A stretch of 64,000 bases of DNA from QHVT01 sp036389275 (GTDB taxonomy: Bacteria; Acidobacteriota; Thermoanaerobaculia; Gp7-AA8): assembly GCA_036389275.1 (NCBI GenBank), contig DASVQE010000093.1, forward strand, positions 1 through 64,000, in the 5' to 3' direction. The stretch's first letter is position 1. Each line of letters opens with the position of its first letter. Below, in pieces: positions 25,647 to 35,664 of this stretch. Both the position numbers and the translations under genes were made by a program. Below the pieces are notes generated by a model. The model was not told where the DNA came from and made no database searches. It saw only the letters and a program-made list of their open reading frames with translations.

Positions 25647-25686
25647 GCGGCGTGCCGTTTGCTCTTCATCGAGAGCGGAGGACACC

Positions 25687-25977
25687 ATGAACGACGATCA
25701 ACGCGGACCGAGCCAGAAGGCAGGATCGCAGGACCGGAAGACGCGCGTGAAAGGCGACCGCGTCATTCACACCGTGAACGGCACACCGTACGCCGGCGAG
25801 CGTTACGAAGGGCCGCGCGGGCTCACGAACGAGCAGCAGGAAGCGCAGCGCACCGGCCACAAGCTGGCGGACCGGCAGACGCGCGAAGCGGCGCACGACG
25901 GCCTCGGCGGCAAGCAGCAGGTCGAGCGTCTCGACGGCACGGATGACGTGACCAGCGTACGCAAGGGACGCGGCTGA
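25687..25977 (+). CDS. small hydrophilic protein, 96 aa
   Basis: The family is not recognised with confidence. GGAGG lies upstream of the ATG at 25687. The sequence is strongly charged and Gly/Gln-rich, with no hydrophobic core (MNDDQRGPSQKAGSQDRKTR; later RTGHKLADRQTREAAHDGLGG), so it is probably disordered, like small stress-induced proteins. It sits between the copper pump and a DUF5335-like gene, 3 nt before the latter, so the two small genes likely form one unit. Confidence 0.65.
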   Translation: MNDDQRGPSQKAGSQDRKTRVKGDRVIHTVNGTPYAGERYEGPRGLTNEQQEAQRTGHKLADRQTREAAHDGLGGKQQVERLDGTDDVTSVRKGRG

Positions 25978-25980
25978 GCA

Positions 25981-26286
25981 GTGGTGCAGCGGGACATCGA
26001 GCGCGGTGACTGGGAGTCGTTCTTCGAGTCGTTCACGATGCAGCACGACCACTGGCGCGTGCACGTCGACGGCGAGAAGCAGACCCTTCCTCTCGAGGGC
26101 ATCACCGCGCGCGAGAGCCGCATCGTCATCACGCTCGGCGGCGACATCAGCCATCACCGCAGGATCATCATCGACGCCGCGCGCGTGACGGTCGAGCAGG
26201 ACGACGGAGTCGATCGCGGAGTGGAGATCGAGTCGTCCGATCGTCACGTGACGCGGCTGACGTTCGAGGAGCCTGTCGGGAGGTAG
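25981..26286 (+). CDS. DUF5335-like small protein, 101 aa
   Basis: The GTG at 25981 lies 3 nt after the previous stop; a second GTG at 25984 is possible. The pattern WESFFESFTMQHDHWRVHVDGEKQTLPLEGITA, then four short strands ending in LTFEE, resembles DUF5335 proteins, small soluble beta proteins found near stress-response genes. The function is unknown. An array of TTCCTCGGAG repeats follows its stop. Confidence 0.6.
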   Translation: MVQRDIERGDWESFFESFTMQHDHWRVHVDGEKQTLPLEGITARESRIVITLGGDISHHRRIIIDAARVTVEQDDGVDRGVEIESSDRHVTRLTFEEPVGR

Positions 26287-26297
26287 TTGTCGTGGAG

Positions 26298-26336
26298 TTC
26301 CTCGGAGTTCCTCGGGTTCCTCGGAGTTCCTCGGAG
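26298..26336. repeat. short tandem repeat, unit TTCCTCGG(A)G, four copies
   Basis: Four direct copies are present at 26298-26307, 26308-26316 (one base shorter), 26317-26326 and 26327-26336. The last copy ends at the treZ start region. The same CCTCGG core makes up the arrays at 35040-35130. The tract may vary in length and could affect spacing upstream of treZ. Confidence 0.8.
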
Positions 26337-26338
26337 TG

Positions 26339-28135
<1,797 letters not shown>

Positions 28136-28137
28136 CG

Positions 28138-28527
28138 ATGTGCCGCTGGTGCAAAGGGGTGGTGAGCGGACGACGACGCACGTTCTGTTCGGATGCGTGC
28201 GTGCACGAGTGGCGCTTGCGCTCGAGCACTTCGTATCTGCGCGAATGTGTCTTCGAGCGCGACCGGGGCGTCTGCGCGCTCTGCGGCATCGACACGCATC
28301 GCGAGCGGCGGCGGATCATGCGCCTCCCCTTTTCGAAACGGATGGCGGAGCTGCGCGCGCTGCAGGAAAGCGGCGTGATCCATCGCGGGCGAAAGTCGTG
28401 GTGGGAAGCGGATCACATCCTGCCGGTGGTCGAGGGCGGCGACTCGAATCTCGAAAACATGAGGACGCTCTGCATCCCATGTCACCGCGGCGTGACGACA
28501 GAGCTGCGACTGCGCAGGCGAGTCTAG
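28138..28527 (+). CDS. HNH endonuclease-like zinc protein, 129 aa
   Basis: The ATG at 28138 lies 2 nt after the treZ stop. The N-terminus has paired Cys (MCRWCKG, TFCSDAC). A middle CALCGI and a C-terminal ADHILPVVEGG, then ENMRTLCIPCH, form a standard HNH nuclease core with a structural zinc. The protein is short and stands alone with no toxin, phage or restriction partner, so its biological role is open. A long palindromic repeat follows. Confidence 0.82.
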   Translation: MCRWCKGVVSGRRRTFCSDACVHEWRLRSSTSYLRECVFERDRGVCALCGIDTHRERRRIMRLPFSKRMAELRALQESGVIHRGRKSWWEADHILPVVEGGDSNLENMRTLCIPCHRGVTTELRLRRRV

Positions 28528-28570
28528 GCAGAATGCTCTGGCTTCGCCGACGGAACGGGGGACGACGAGA

Positions 28571-28716
28571 GGCCTCCGGCGGCTGGGGCCACGGGCCCCG
28601 GACCCCGTTGGTTCGCCTAGCCTCCGCGACACTGCCGTCCAAGCTCACCACACTGTGTCGCGGAGGCTAGGCCAACCAGTGGGGTCTGGGGCCTGTGGCC
28701 CCAGCCGCCGGAGGCC
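28571..28716. repeat. 146-bp palindromic repeat element, copy 2
   Basis: The element has the same length and layout as copy 1: outer arms GGCCTCCGGCGGC (28571-28583) and its complement (28704-28716), and a GC-rich middle. The inner arm pair contains CCTAGCCTCCGCGACAC, with one mismatch at its outer edge relative to copy 1. The loop differs slightly (AAGCTCACCA against CGAGCTCACG). It lies between the HNH and M48 genes. Flanks also resemble each other (GACGACGAG on one side, CTCGTCGTTCCCC on the other). Confidence 0.85.
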
Positions 28717-28795
28717 CCTCGTCGTTCCCCATTTCGTTGGCGACGTCAGAGCATTCTGCCTGGTTCTTGCACATACGCGGTGTCGGAGAAACGAC

Positions 28796-30268
28796 ATGCG
28801 CAAGCTCGCACTCGCCTTCACGCTCACCATCCTCACCGTTGCCTGCAGCACGAATCCGGCGACCGGCAAGAAAGAATTCAACATCGTCTCCGAGGGGCAG
28901 GAGATCGCCATCGGACGCGAATCGCACGAACAGATCCTCCAGCAGTTCCACGTCTATCAGGAGAAGCCGGAGCTGAACCGGCTGGTGGAACAGGTCGGGA
29001 TGCGGATCGCCTCGAGCTCGCAGCGGCCGAATCTGCCGTGGCACTTCACGGTGCTCGACACGCCGATGGTCAACGCGATGGCGCTGCCGGGCGGCTACGT
29101 CTACATCACGCGCGGCATGCTCGAGCGGATCAATTCGGAAGACGAGCTGGCCGGTGTGCTCGGCCACGAGATCGCGCACGTCACCGCGCGCCACTCGGCG
29201 CAACAGATCTCACGCGCGCAGCTCGCCCAGTTCGGCATGCTCCTCGGCGCCGTGGTCGCCGGGCCGCAGGCGGCGCAGCAGTACGGGCAGCTCGCCCAGC
29301 TCGGCGTGCAGTTGCTCTTCCAGCGTTACTCGCGCGGCCAAGAGTCGCAGGCGGACATCCTCGGCACGGGTTACATCGCCGGCGCGCATTACAACCCGGT
29401 GGCGATGGAGCGGATGCTGATGACGCTGGTGCGGCTCGACAAGCATCCGGCGTCCGGCGTCGACCGCTATTTCATGTCGCATCCCGATCCGTCGAAGCGC
29501 GTGCACGACGTACACGCGAAGGTGGCGGAGCTGACGGGCATGACCTCGGCCGGCACGTTCGCGCCGCCCGACCGCGACGCGTACGTGCGGCTGCTCGACG
29601 GCGTGGTGACGGCGAACAGCACGGAGCATCTGGTGATCCGCGGGAACGAGATTTACGACCGCGATCACAACATCGTGTTGCGCGCGCCGCGCGGCTGGGT
29701 GCCGAGCGCGGAGCCGGGCGTGCTGTTCGCGATGGCGCCGCGCGGCGAGCAGTCGTCGACGTACTTTGTCGCGCAGGAGATGGATGCGCGCGAACTGCAA
29801 GGGCGCAACGTGCAGGACGCGGTGCGGCTGCGGCTGCAGCAGATGGGGCTCGGGTATCTCGGCGCGCGTGAAGCGATGACGGGCACGGGCGAGCGGTTCG
29901 CGGTCGATGTGTGGCAAGGGCAGACGCAGAACGGCGTGGTCGGAGTCGAGACGACGCAGTTCGTGCACGGCGATCATGTGGCGGTGATGATGTTCGTCTC
30001 GCCGTCGCTGAGCCGCACGAATAGTCCGATGGCGGAGTTGCTGCGGCAGATGGTGATCAGCCCGTCGCGCGCACGCTCGGCCGAGCCGCCGCGCATGCAC
30101 ATCGGGACGGTGCGCAACGGTGAGTCGTGGGCGGATATCGCCCGCCGCGCCACCGGAAACTCCGGCGACGCCGAGGCGGTGGCGAATCTCAATGGCTACG
30201 ACCTCGACACCGCCCCACCGAGTGGGCTGACGGTGAAGTTGCCCGAGGCCGTCGCGCCGTCTTCGTAG
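28796..30268 (+). CDS. M48-family metallopeptidase lipoprotein with LysM-like tail, 490 aa
   Basis: The ATG at 28796 gives a lipoprotein signal (LTILTVACSTNP, lipidated Cys17). The M48 zinc site HEIAH lies at residues 124-128 and the third ligand region is RGQESQADILG. The protein resembles BepA/YggG-type periplasmic peptidases, which handle outer-membrane protein quality control. The C-terminal end (GTVRNGESWADIARRATGN, VANLNGYDLD, LTVKLPE) looks like a LysM-type module that might hold it near peptidoglycan. The final 150 residues before that have no clear match. Confidence 0.9.
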   Translation: MRKLALAFTLTILTVACSTNPATGKKEFNIVSEGQEIAIGRESHEQILQQFHVYQEKPELNRLVEQVGMRIASSSQRPNLPWHFTVLDTPMVNAMALPGGYVYITRGMLERINSEDELAGVLGHEIAHVTARHSAQQISRAQLAQFGMLLGAVVAGPQAAQQYGQLAQLGVQLLFQRYSRGQESQADILGTGYIAGAHYNPVAMERMLMTLVRLDKHPASGVDRYFMSHPDPSKRVHDVHAKVAELTGMTSAGTFAPPDRDAYVRLLDGVVTANSTEHLVIRGNEIYDRDHNIVLRAPRGWVPSAEPGVLFAMAPRGEQSSTYFVAQEMDARELQGRNVQDAVRLRLQQMGLGYLGAREAMTGTGERFAVDVWQGQTQNGVVGVETTQFVHGDHVAVMMFVSPSLSRTNSPMAELLRQMVISPSRARSAEPPRMHIGTVRNGESWADIARRATGNSGDAEAVANLNGYDLDTAPPSGLTVKLPEAVAPSS

Positions 30269-30291
30269 GGCGGCAACAGGGAACGACCGGG

Positions 30292-30414
30292 GGCCTCCGG
30301 CGGGCCGGCACGGCCGGCGGCGTCGGTCATGCAGCGAACACGCTCGTTCCGGTATGGGACAGTTCTGGCTGCGGCATGACTTGCGCGGCCGGCCGTGCCG
30401 GTCCGACGGAGGCC
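30292..30414. repeat. 123-bp inverted repeat related to the 146-bp elements
   Basis: The outer arms begin GGCCTCCGGCGG, as in the 146-bp copies, and match each other at 24 of 26 positions. The interior is different: an inner pair GTCATGCAGC and GCTGCGGCATGAC closes the stem. It lies between the convergent M48 and SGNH genes. It appears to be a sister family sharing only the termini with the other two elements. Confidence 0.75.
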
Positions 30415-30446
30415 TCGTCGTGACACTGTTGTCGACCGCGAACGCG

Positions 30447-31028
30447 CTACAACGATCGGGCGATGGCTTGGGCGATTTTCAGGCCGCCGGGGCCGGAGGG
30501 CTCGATGGGGTTCGCGTAGTCGGACGGTTCGGTGCAGACGAGGCGGAGGTCGATCAGCGGCAGGTCGTGCGCGAGCGCGGTGCGAACGATGACGTCGTTG
30601 AAGATGCAGAGGGCGATGCGCGCGACCGTGGCCTGCTCGCCGAGGTTGCCGTTGTAGATCGTGCAGAGCGTCAGCTTGCGATCGAGTGAGAGCGCCGCGG
30701 CGATCGCTTCGCGGTAATCCGCTTCGAACGGTTCGACCCGTTCGGCGAAGAGCAGCAGCGTCTCCGTGGTCGAGCGCACGGGACGCGCGAGCAGGTCCGT
30801 GCTGCGCAGCGCATCGTTGCCGCCGACGGAGATCACGAGATGCGTGGCGTCGTCCGGAACGCGGCGGAGCTGCGTGTGGAGGTTGCGGATCACCGCGCCG
30901 TCGACCGCTGCGAGCGTCGCGCGCCACGGCTTCGGCAGGACGCTCCGCAGATGCGTGACCACATCCGGCTCGCCGCGCGTGTAGGCGGCGTTGTCGAAGA
31001 TCGAGTCGCCGAGGAGAACGACGTGCAC
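30447..31028 (-). CDS. SGNH/GDSL-type hydrolase, 193 aa
   Basis: Block I is GDSIFDN and block III is SVGGNDAL, both typical of SGNH esterases. The usual block V DxxH is not present: the expected place reads SDYANPIEPSGPGG, so the catalytic His is either elsewhere or missing. The protein has no signal peptide. It may be an active hydrolase of a divergent subgroup or a non-catalytic relative. It runs in the same direction as, and just downstream of, the dehydrogenase gene (9 nt gap). Confidence 0.8.
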   Translation of the reverse strand: MHVVLLGDSIFDNAAYTRGEPDVVTHLRSVLPKPWRATLAAVDGAVIRNLHTQLRRVPDDATHLVISVGGNDALRSTDLLARPVRSTTETLLLFAERVEPFEADYREAIAAALSLDRKLTLCTIYNGNLGEQATVARIALCIFNDVIVRTALAHDLPLIDLRLVCTEPSDYANPIEPSGPGGLKIAQAIARSL

Positions 31029-31037
31029 GATTTGCGT

Positions 31038-31961
31038 CTAGTGCAAATCGTTGGCCGCGAATTTTGCGACTGCGTCAAAGGCCTGGCCGAAGTAGAGCTC
31101 GTAACTGTCGCGCTCCACGTAGCCGAGGTGCGGCGTGCAGAGCGCGTTGTCGAGGGAGAGCAGCGGATCGGTGGAAGTCGGCTCCGACTCGTACACATCC
31201 ACGGCGGCGAAGCCGGGACGGCCGGCGCGGAGTGCGGCGGCGAGCGCGTGCGGCTCGATCAATTCCGCGCGGCTGGTGTTGACCAGCAGCGAGTCCGGCT
31301 TCATGCGCGCGAGATCGGCGGCGGTGACGATGCCGCGGGTCTCTTTCGTCAGACGCAAATGCAAGGACAGGACGTCGGACGCGGCGAAGAGATCGCGCTC
31401 GATGCGGAACCCGTCCGCCTGCGCGCGCGACTGCGACCCTTCGCGGCCCCACACGATCACATTCATTCCGAACGCGCCGCCGTAGCCGGCGACGAGGCTG
31501 CCGATCTTGCCGTAGCCGAAGATGCCGAGCGTGCGGCCGCGCAGCGCCGTGCCGACGCTCCCTTGCCACTCGCCGCGCTTGAGGCGCGACCACTCCTGCG
31601 GGATGCGGCGCATCGACGCCATGATCAGCGCCCAGGTCAGCTCCGCCGGCGCCACCGGCGAGCCGGTGCCGAGCGCGATTTCGACGCCGCGACGCGCGCA
31701 GGCGTCGGTGTCGATGTGCGCCGCGCCCTTGCCCGTCTGCGCGATCAGTTTCAGCTTCGGCAGTCGCGAGAGCAGCGTCTCGTCGATCTTCGTCCGCTCG
31801 CGGATCAGCACGAGCGCGTCGGCATCGGCGAAGCGTTGCGCGAGCTGCTCCACGTCCGTCACGCTGTCGTTGTAGATCGTCACCTCGTGACCGGCGAGCT
31901 TCGCGAAGCATTCGAGGTGACGGACCGCGTCCTGATAGTCGTCGGGAATGACGATCTTCAT
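31038..31961 (-). CDS. D-2-hydroxyacid dehydrogenase family protein, 307 aa
   Basis: The NAD-binding loop is GIFGYGKIGS and the catalytic Arg, Glu and His occur in NTSRAELIE, YESEP and TPHLGYV. This is the phosphoglycerate-dehydrogenase-like group acting on D-2-hydroxyacids; the exact substrate cannot be told. There is no ACT domain, so it is not a full SerA. The ATG at 31961 overlaps the stop of the upstream gene (ATGA). Confidence 0.88.
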   Translation of the reverse strand: MKIVIPDDYQDAVRHLECFAKLAGHEVTIYNDSVTDVEQLAQRFADADALVLIRERTKIDETLLSRLPKLKLIAQTGKGAAHIDTDACARRGVEIALGTGSPVAPAELTWALIMASMRRIPQEWSRLKRGEWQGSVGTALRGRTLGIFGYGKIGSLVAGYGGAFGMNVIVWGREGSQSRAQADGFRIERDLFAASDVLSLHLRLTKETRGIVTAADLARMKPDSLLVNTSRAELIEPHALAAALRAGRPGFAAVDVYESEPTSTDPLLSLDNALCTPHLGYVERDSYELYFGQAFDAVAKFAANDLH

Positions 31962-32416
31962 TGCGCGCGGCGGAAGTGCAGGACCTCCGTCTCTTCCTTC
32001 CCGTCGTTCGCGTAGGTCTCGCTCTTGTCGAACGCATTCGCGCCCTCGAAATGCACGACGGCGCGGACGAGGTGCGAAGCGCCGGCCGAGGCGAGATTCG
32101 TGGCGTCGACGAACGTGAACGTCAGCTCGTCGCCGGCCGACTTCGTCAGCGCGAGGCGCGGCTGATTTCCTTGCGCGCAGTAATGCGTGAGCAGCAGCCG
32201 CGCGCCGTCGGGATGGTAGATGGTGAGCGTCTCCCGTCCCGAGGGCGTGCGCCACGTCTCGACGAGCGCGCTGTCGTTCGCGACCAGGCGGTAATTCACG
32301 CGCACGACGGAACCGCGGGCGTTCTTCGCTTCCCAATCGCCGGCGAGCGATTGCAGCCGGGTGAAAGCATCGGGCGGAGGCGCGAGCAGCAGCGTCAGGA
32401 CGAATGCGAGCGGCAT
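31958..32416 (-). CDS. secreted lipocalin-like protein (DUF1579/6265-like), 152 aa
   Basis: A short signal peptide (PLAFVLTLLLAPPPDA) precedes a single beta-barrel-like domain starting LQSLAGDWEAKNARGSVVRVNYRLVANDSALVETW. The domain continues with repeated strands up to ETEVLHFRRAQ. This resembles the small secreted lipocalin-like DUF1579 or DUF6265 proteins. No catalytic residues are expected. It is co-transcribed with the dehydrogenase by a 4-nt overlap, which may only reflect the compact genome. Confidence 0.65.
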   Translation of the reverse strand: MPLAFVLTLLLAPPPDAFTRLQSLAGDWEAKNARGSVVRVNYRLVANDSALVETWRTPSGRETLTIYHPDGARLLLTHYCAQGNQPRLALTKSAGDELTFTFVDATNLASAGASHLVRAVVHFEGANAFDKSETYANDGKEETEVLHFRRAQ

Positions 32417-32434
32417 CGGAGGATCATACGATCC

Positions 32435-33313
32435 TCACCGGCCGAAGGTATCGCAGTCGGAGATCCGTCCCGACTCGAAGCCGCGACGGAACCACTGCGC
32501 GCGCTGCTCGGCCGAGCCGTGCGTCCACGACTCCGGATTGACGGCGCGTCCCGACATTTTCTGGATGCGGTCATCGCCGACCGATGAGGCGGCGGCGAGA
32601 CCCTCGTCGACGTCGTCGGGATCGAGCAGGTTGCGCTGCGCGGTGGAGTGGCCCCATACGCCGGCCAGGCAGTCGGCCTGCAGCTCGAGCCGCACCGAGT
32701 ATTCGTTGGCGTTGCGGCGGTCTTCTTCCATCGCCTGATGGGCCTTGTCGGAGATGCCGAGGATGTGCTGCACGTGATGGCCGATCTCGTGCGCGAGCAC
32801 GTACGCCTGGGCGAAGTCGCCGGGCGCGCCGAAGCGCCGCTGCAGCTCGTCGTAGAACGCGAGATCGATGTAGACCTTCTCGTCCGACGGGCAGTAGAAC
32901 GGGCCGGTGGCCGCCTGCGCGTAGCCGCAGCCGGAGGACGTGGCGTCGCGGAAGAGGACCAGTTTGGAGTGGCGGTACGGGACGTTCTGCTGCTGCAGGA
33001 TCTCGGTCCAGGTCTTCTGCGCGTCGTCGAGGACGAACGAGATGAACTCGACGGTCTTCGCCTCCTCCGGCGTCTGCTGCACCGGCGCGGTCGAGTCGAC
33101 CGGCGCCTGCTGCTGCTGCACCGCGCCGCCGCCTCCGCCGCCGCTGAAGAGCGCGAAAAAATTCTTGCCGGTGAGAAGACTCAGCACGAGCAGGATGATG
33201 GCGCCGCCGCAGCCGATGGTCGGTCCGCGGCCGAAGCCGAATCCGCCGAAGCCTCCGCCTCCGCCGCGACGATCTTCAATGTCCGAGCTGACTCCGCCTG
33301 GCGTCCAACGCAT
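32435..33313 (-). CDS. neutral zinc metallopeptidase, YpfJ family, 292 aa
   Basis: The N-terminus MRWTPGGVSSDIEDRRGGG is the family signature, followed by a Gly-rich stretch and one membrane helix (GCGGAIILLVLSLLTG). The catalytic domain carries HEIGH at residues 175-179, with GCGYAQAATGPFYCPSDEKVYIDLAFYDEL before it and ELQADCLAGVWG after it (third ligand region). Family members are membrane-tethered, with the peptidase domain outside. The substrate is unknown. Confidence 0.9.
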   Translation of the reverse strand: MRWTPGGVSSDIEDRRGGGGGFGGFGFGRGPTIGCGGAIILLVLSLLTGKNFFALFSGGGGGGAVQQQQAPVDSTAPVQQTPEEAKTVEFISFVLDDAQKTWTEILQQQNVPYRHSKLVLFRDATSSGCGYAQAATGPFYCPSDEKVYIDLAFYDELQRRFGAPGDFAQAYVLAHEIGHHVQHILGISDKAHQAMEEDRRNANEYSVRLELQADCLAGVWGHSTAQRNLLDPDDVDEGLAAASSVGDDRIQKMSGRAVNPESWTHGSAEQRAQWFRRGFESGRISDCDTFGR

Positions 33314-33397
33314 GCCGAGCGGAGTTAGCAGTAGTCATGCCTCCTCGGTTTCTCTTTCGCCGGCAACGGAGTCCAAGAGAAGCGAAAGGAGCACACA

Positions 33398-35026
33398 ATG
33401 CGCAAAGTCCTCATCGTCGTGAGCGCGCTGCTCACGTTTCTCCCGTTCGGCTGCAAGATCAGCGACGGCCCGGGCGTGACATCCACCAACGAGGCCATGG
33501 TCTCGGAGCAGCCGGTGCCTCCGCCGCCCGCGCCGAAGCCGGAGCTGCAGGCCGGCGGCGTCGCGAACGGCATGGTCGCGGTGGCGCCGACGTCGGCGCC
33601 GGCTCTCTACGACGCGTACGACGCGGCGCACAACACCGAGGAGTACGGACGGATCGCCGAGAACACCTTCCTGCGCGCCACCGACAATCCGCTCTCGACC
33701 TTCTCCATCGACGTCGACCGCGCCTCGTACGCGAACGTGCGCCGCTTCCTCGCCGCCGGACAGCGGCCGCCGAAGGACGCCGTGCGGGTCGAGGAGATGG
33801 TCAACTACTTTACTTATGACTACCCGGCGCCGACGGGCGGCGCGCCGTTCTCGATCTCGACGGAGCTGGCGGCCTGCCCCTGGAACCCGCAGCACGAGCT
33901 GCTGCTGGTCGGGCTGCAGGGCCAGCGCGTCGACACGCGCGACCTGCCGCCGGCGAATCTGGTCTTCCTCATCGACAGCTCCGGCTCGATGCAGTCGGCC
34001 GACAAGCTGCCGCTGGTCAAGAGCGCCTTGCGCCTGCTCGTCGAGCAGCTCCGGCCGCAGGATCGCGTGGCCATCGTCGCCTACGCCGGCAGCGCGGGCC
34101 TGGTGCTGCCGTCGACGAAAGCGTCGAACAAGGCGGAGATCCTCGCCGCGATCGATCAGCTCGAAGCGGGCGGCTCGACGGCCGGCGGCGAAGGGATCGT
34201 GCTCGCCTACGACGTCGCGAAACAGAATCTCGAGCGCCACGGCAACAACCGGGTGATCCTCGCCACCGACGGCGACTTCAACATCGGCGTGACTTCCGAC
34301 GGCGAGCTGGAGTCGCTGATCGAGCAGAAGCGGCGCGACGGCATCTTCCTCACGGTCCTCGGCTTCGGCACGGGCAACATCAAAGACTCGAAGATGGAGC
34401 TGCTGGCCGACAAGGGCAACGGCAACTACGCGTACATCGACACGATCGACGAGGCGCGCAAGACGCTCGTGCACGAGATCGGCGCAACGCTGCTGACGAT
34501 CGCCAAGGACGTGAAGATCCAGGTGGAGTTCAATCCGGCGCGCGTCGGTGCGTATCGCCTGATCGGCTACGAGAATCGCCTGCTGCAGAAGGAAGACTTC
34601 AACAACGATGCGAAGGACGCGGGCGAGCTCGGCGCCGGCCATTCGGTGACGGCGCTCTACGAGATCATCCCGCCGGGAGCGGATGTGCCGAATGCGTCCG
34701 TCGATCCGCTGAAGTACCAGACCGCGTCGGCGCGCGACGGCGGCAACGAACTGGCCACGGTGAAGCTGCGCTACAAGGATCCCGACGGCGAGACGAGCAA
34801 GCTGCTCACGCAGACGGTGTCCGACACGCCGTCGCCGGTTCTCTCCGACAACCTCCGCCTCGCCGCCACGGTCGCGGAGCTCGGCATGCTCCTGCGCGAC
34901 TCGGAATTCAAAGGCCACGCAACGTACGACTCCGCGCTGCAACTCGCGCAGTCGATCCGCGCCGCCGACGATGAAGGGTATCGCCGCGATCTGCTGTCGA
35001 TGATCGCGCAAGCGAAAGGGATGTAG
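33398..35026 (+). CDS. VWA-domain lipoprotein, YfbK-like, 542 aa
   Basis: AAAGGAG precedes the ATG at 33398. The signal ends in LPFGC (lipidated Cys19). A conserved vWF_A N-terminal segment (NPLSTFSIDVDRASYANVRRFL) leads into a VWA domain with MIDAS D193-x-S-x-S (FLIDSSGSMQ) and ILATDGDFNIG. A DUF3520-type C-terminal domain ends the protein (VKIQVEFNPARVGAYRLIGY). Such proteins are surface or periplasmic lipoproteins of unknown role. The length is normal. A minisatellite and inverted repeat follow the stop. Confidence 0.88.
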   Translation: MRKVLIVVSALLTFLPFGCKISDGPGVTSTNEAMVSEQPVPPPPAPKPELQAGGVANGMVAVAPTSAPALYDAYDAAHNTEEYGRIAENTFLRATDNPLSTFSIDVDRASYANVRRFLAAGQRPPKDAVRVEEMVNYFTYDYPAPTGGAPFSISTELAACPWNPQHELLLVGLQGQRVDTRDLPPANLVFLIDSSGSMQSADKLPLVKSALRLLVEQLRPQDRVAIVAYAGSAGLVLPSTKASNKAEILAAIDQLEAGGSTAGGEGIVLAYDVAKQNLERHGNNRVILATDGDFNIGVTSDGELESLIEQKRRDGIFLTVLGFGTGNIKDSKMELLADKGNGNYAYIDTIDEARKTLVHEIGATLLTIAKDVKIQVEFNPARVGAYRLIGYENRLLQKEDFNNDAKDAGELGAGHSVTALYEIIPPGADVPNASVDPLKYQTASARDGGNELATVKLRYKDPDGETSKLLTQTVSDTPSPVLSDNLRLAATVAELGMLLRDSEFKGHATYDSALQLAQSIRAADDEGYRRDLLSMIAQAKGM

Positions 35027-35039
35027 GGCGCTGACGCGC

Positions 35040-35130
35040 GGCTCCTCGGCTCCTCGGGTCCTCGGGTCCTCGCGGTTCTCGGTTCTCGGCTGTCTCCCGA
35101 GGAGCCGAGGAGCCGAGGACCCGAGGACCC
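35040..35130. repeat. CCTCGG minisatellite arranged as an inverted repeat
   Basis: The left half is built of CTCGGCTC and CTCGGGTC units. The right half is built of the complementary GAGGAGCC and GAGGACCC units. Unit order on the right is not the mirror of the left, so pairing leaves single mismatches per unit. A middle GGTTCTCGG pair lies between the halves. The block separates the VWA and PycTM-like genes and ends 14 bp before the latter's GTG start. It may act as a terminator for the VWA gene. Confidence 0.75.
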
Positions 35131-35144
35131 TTTACACTCTCCCC

Positions 35145-35660
35145 GTGTCCGAGATCCAGCCTCGCACCAGTCTCGACAACCTGTTGCGCACGGTGCAGCA
35201 GCACCATGTGCAGTTGAGCGTGATGGCGGATACGAAGGCGAGCATCCTGATCACGATCTCTTCGATCGTGCTGACCATCGCCTTGAGCCGGTCGGGCGAT
35301 CCGCAGTTGCGGCCGGCGCTATTGACGCTGGCGGTGGCGTGTCTCTTCTCGCTGGTGCTGGCGGTGATCGCGGTGCTGCCGACGTTCGCGCCGCGCTCCG
35401 TTCGCACGGGACGCGCGCCGGCGAATCTGCTCTTCTTCGGCTACTTCGGCGGCATCAGCGAAGAGGAGTTCCGGCGGCAGATGCTGCCGATCCTCTCCTC
35501 CGACGACGCGCTCTACGATGCCGCCTTGCGCGACATCTACAGCCTCGGCACGTATCTCTATCGCAAGAAATACCGCTTCCTGCGCATCGCGTACGTCGCG
35601 CTGCTGGCCGGCTTCATCTTCGCGACCACCGTCGAGGCGTGGGTGCTCTGGTCGACGTGA
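35145..35660 (+). CDS. PycTM-like (Pycsar effector domain) membrane protein, 171 aa
   Basis: The layout matches the Pycsar effector transmembrane domain (DUF5706). It has an amphipathic lead (DNLLRTVQQHHVQLSVMADTKASI), two membrane helices near residues 32-50 and 58-80, and a soluble segment with NLLFFGYFGGISEEEFRRQM and SLGTYLYRKKYRFLRIAY. A third helix lies at about 147-168. In Pycsar defence such proteins disrupt the membrane when a cCMP or cUMP signal is made. No pyrimidine cyclase or other defence gene is adjacent here, so it is an orphan with respect to that pathway. The start is GTG 35145. Confidence 0.75.
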   Translation: MSEIQPRTSLDNLLRTVQQHHVQLSVMADTKASILITISSIVLTIALSRSGDPQLRPALLTLAVACLFSLVLAVIAVLPTFAPRSVRTGRAPANLLFFGYFGGISEEEFRRQMLPILSSDDALYDAALRDIYSLGTYLYRKKYRFLRIAYVALLAGFIFATTVEAWVLWST

Positions 35661-35664
35661 GGCG

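Noticed and set aside
29210..30100. Long open frame antisense to the M48 peptidase
   Set aside because: It has no domain or ribosome site and a composition typical of a reverse-strand shadow in high-GC DNA.
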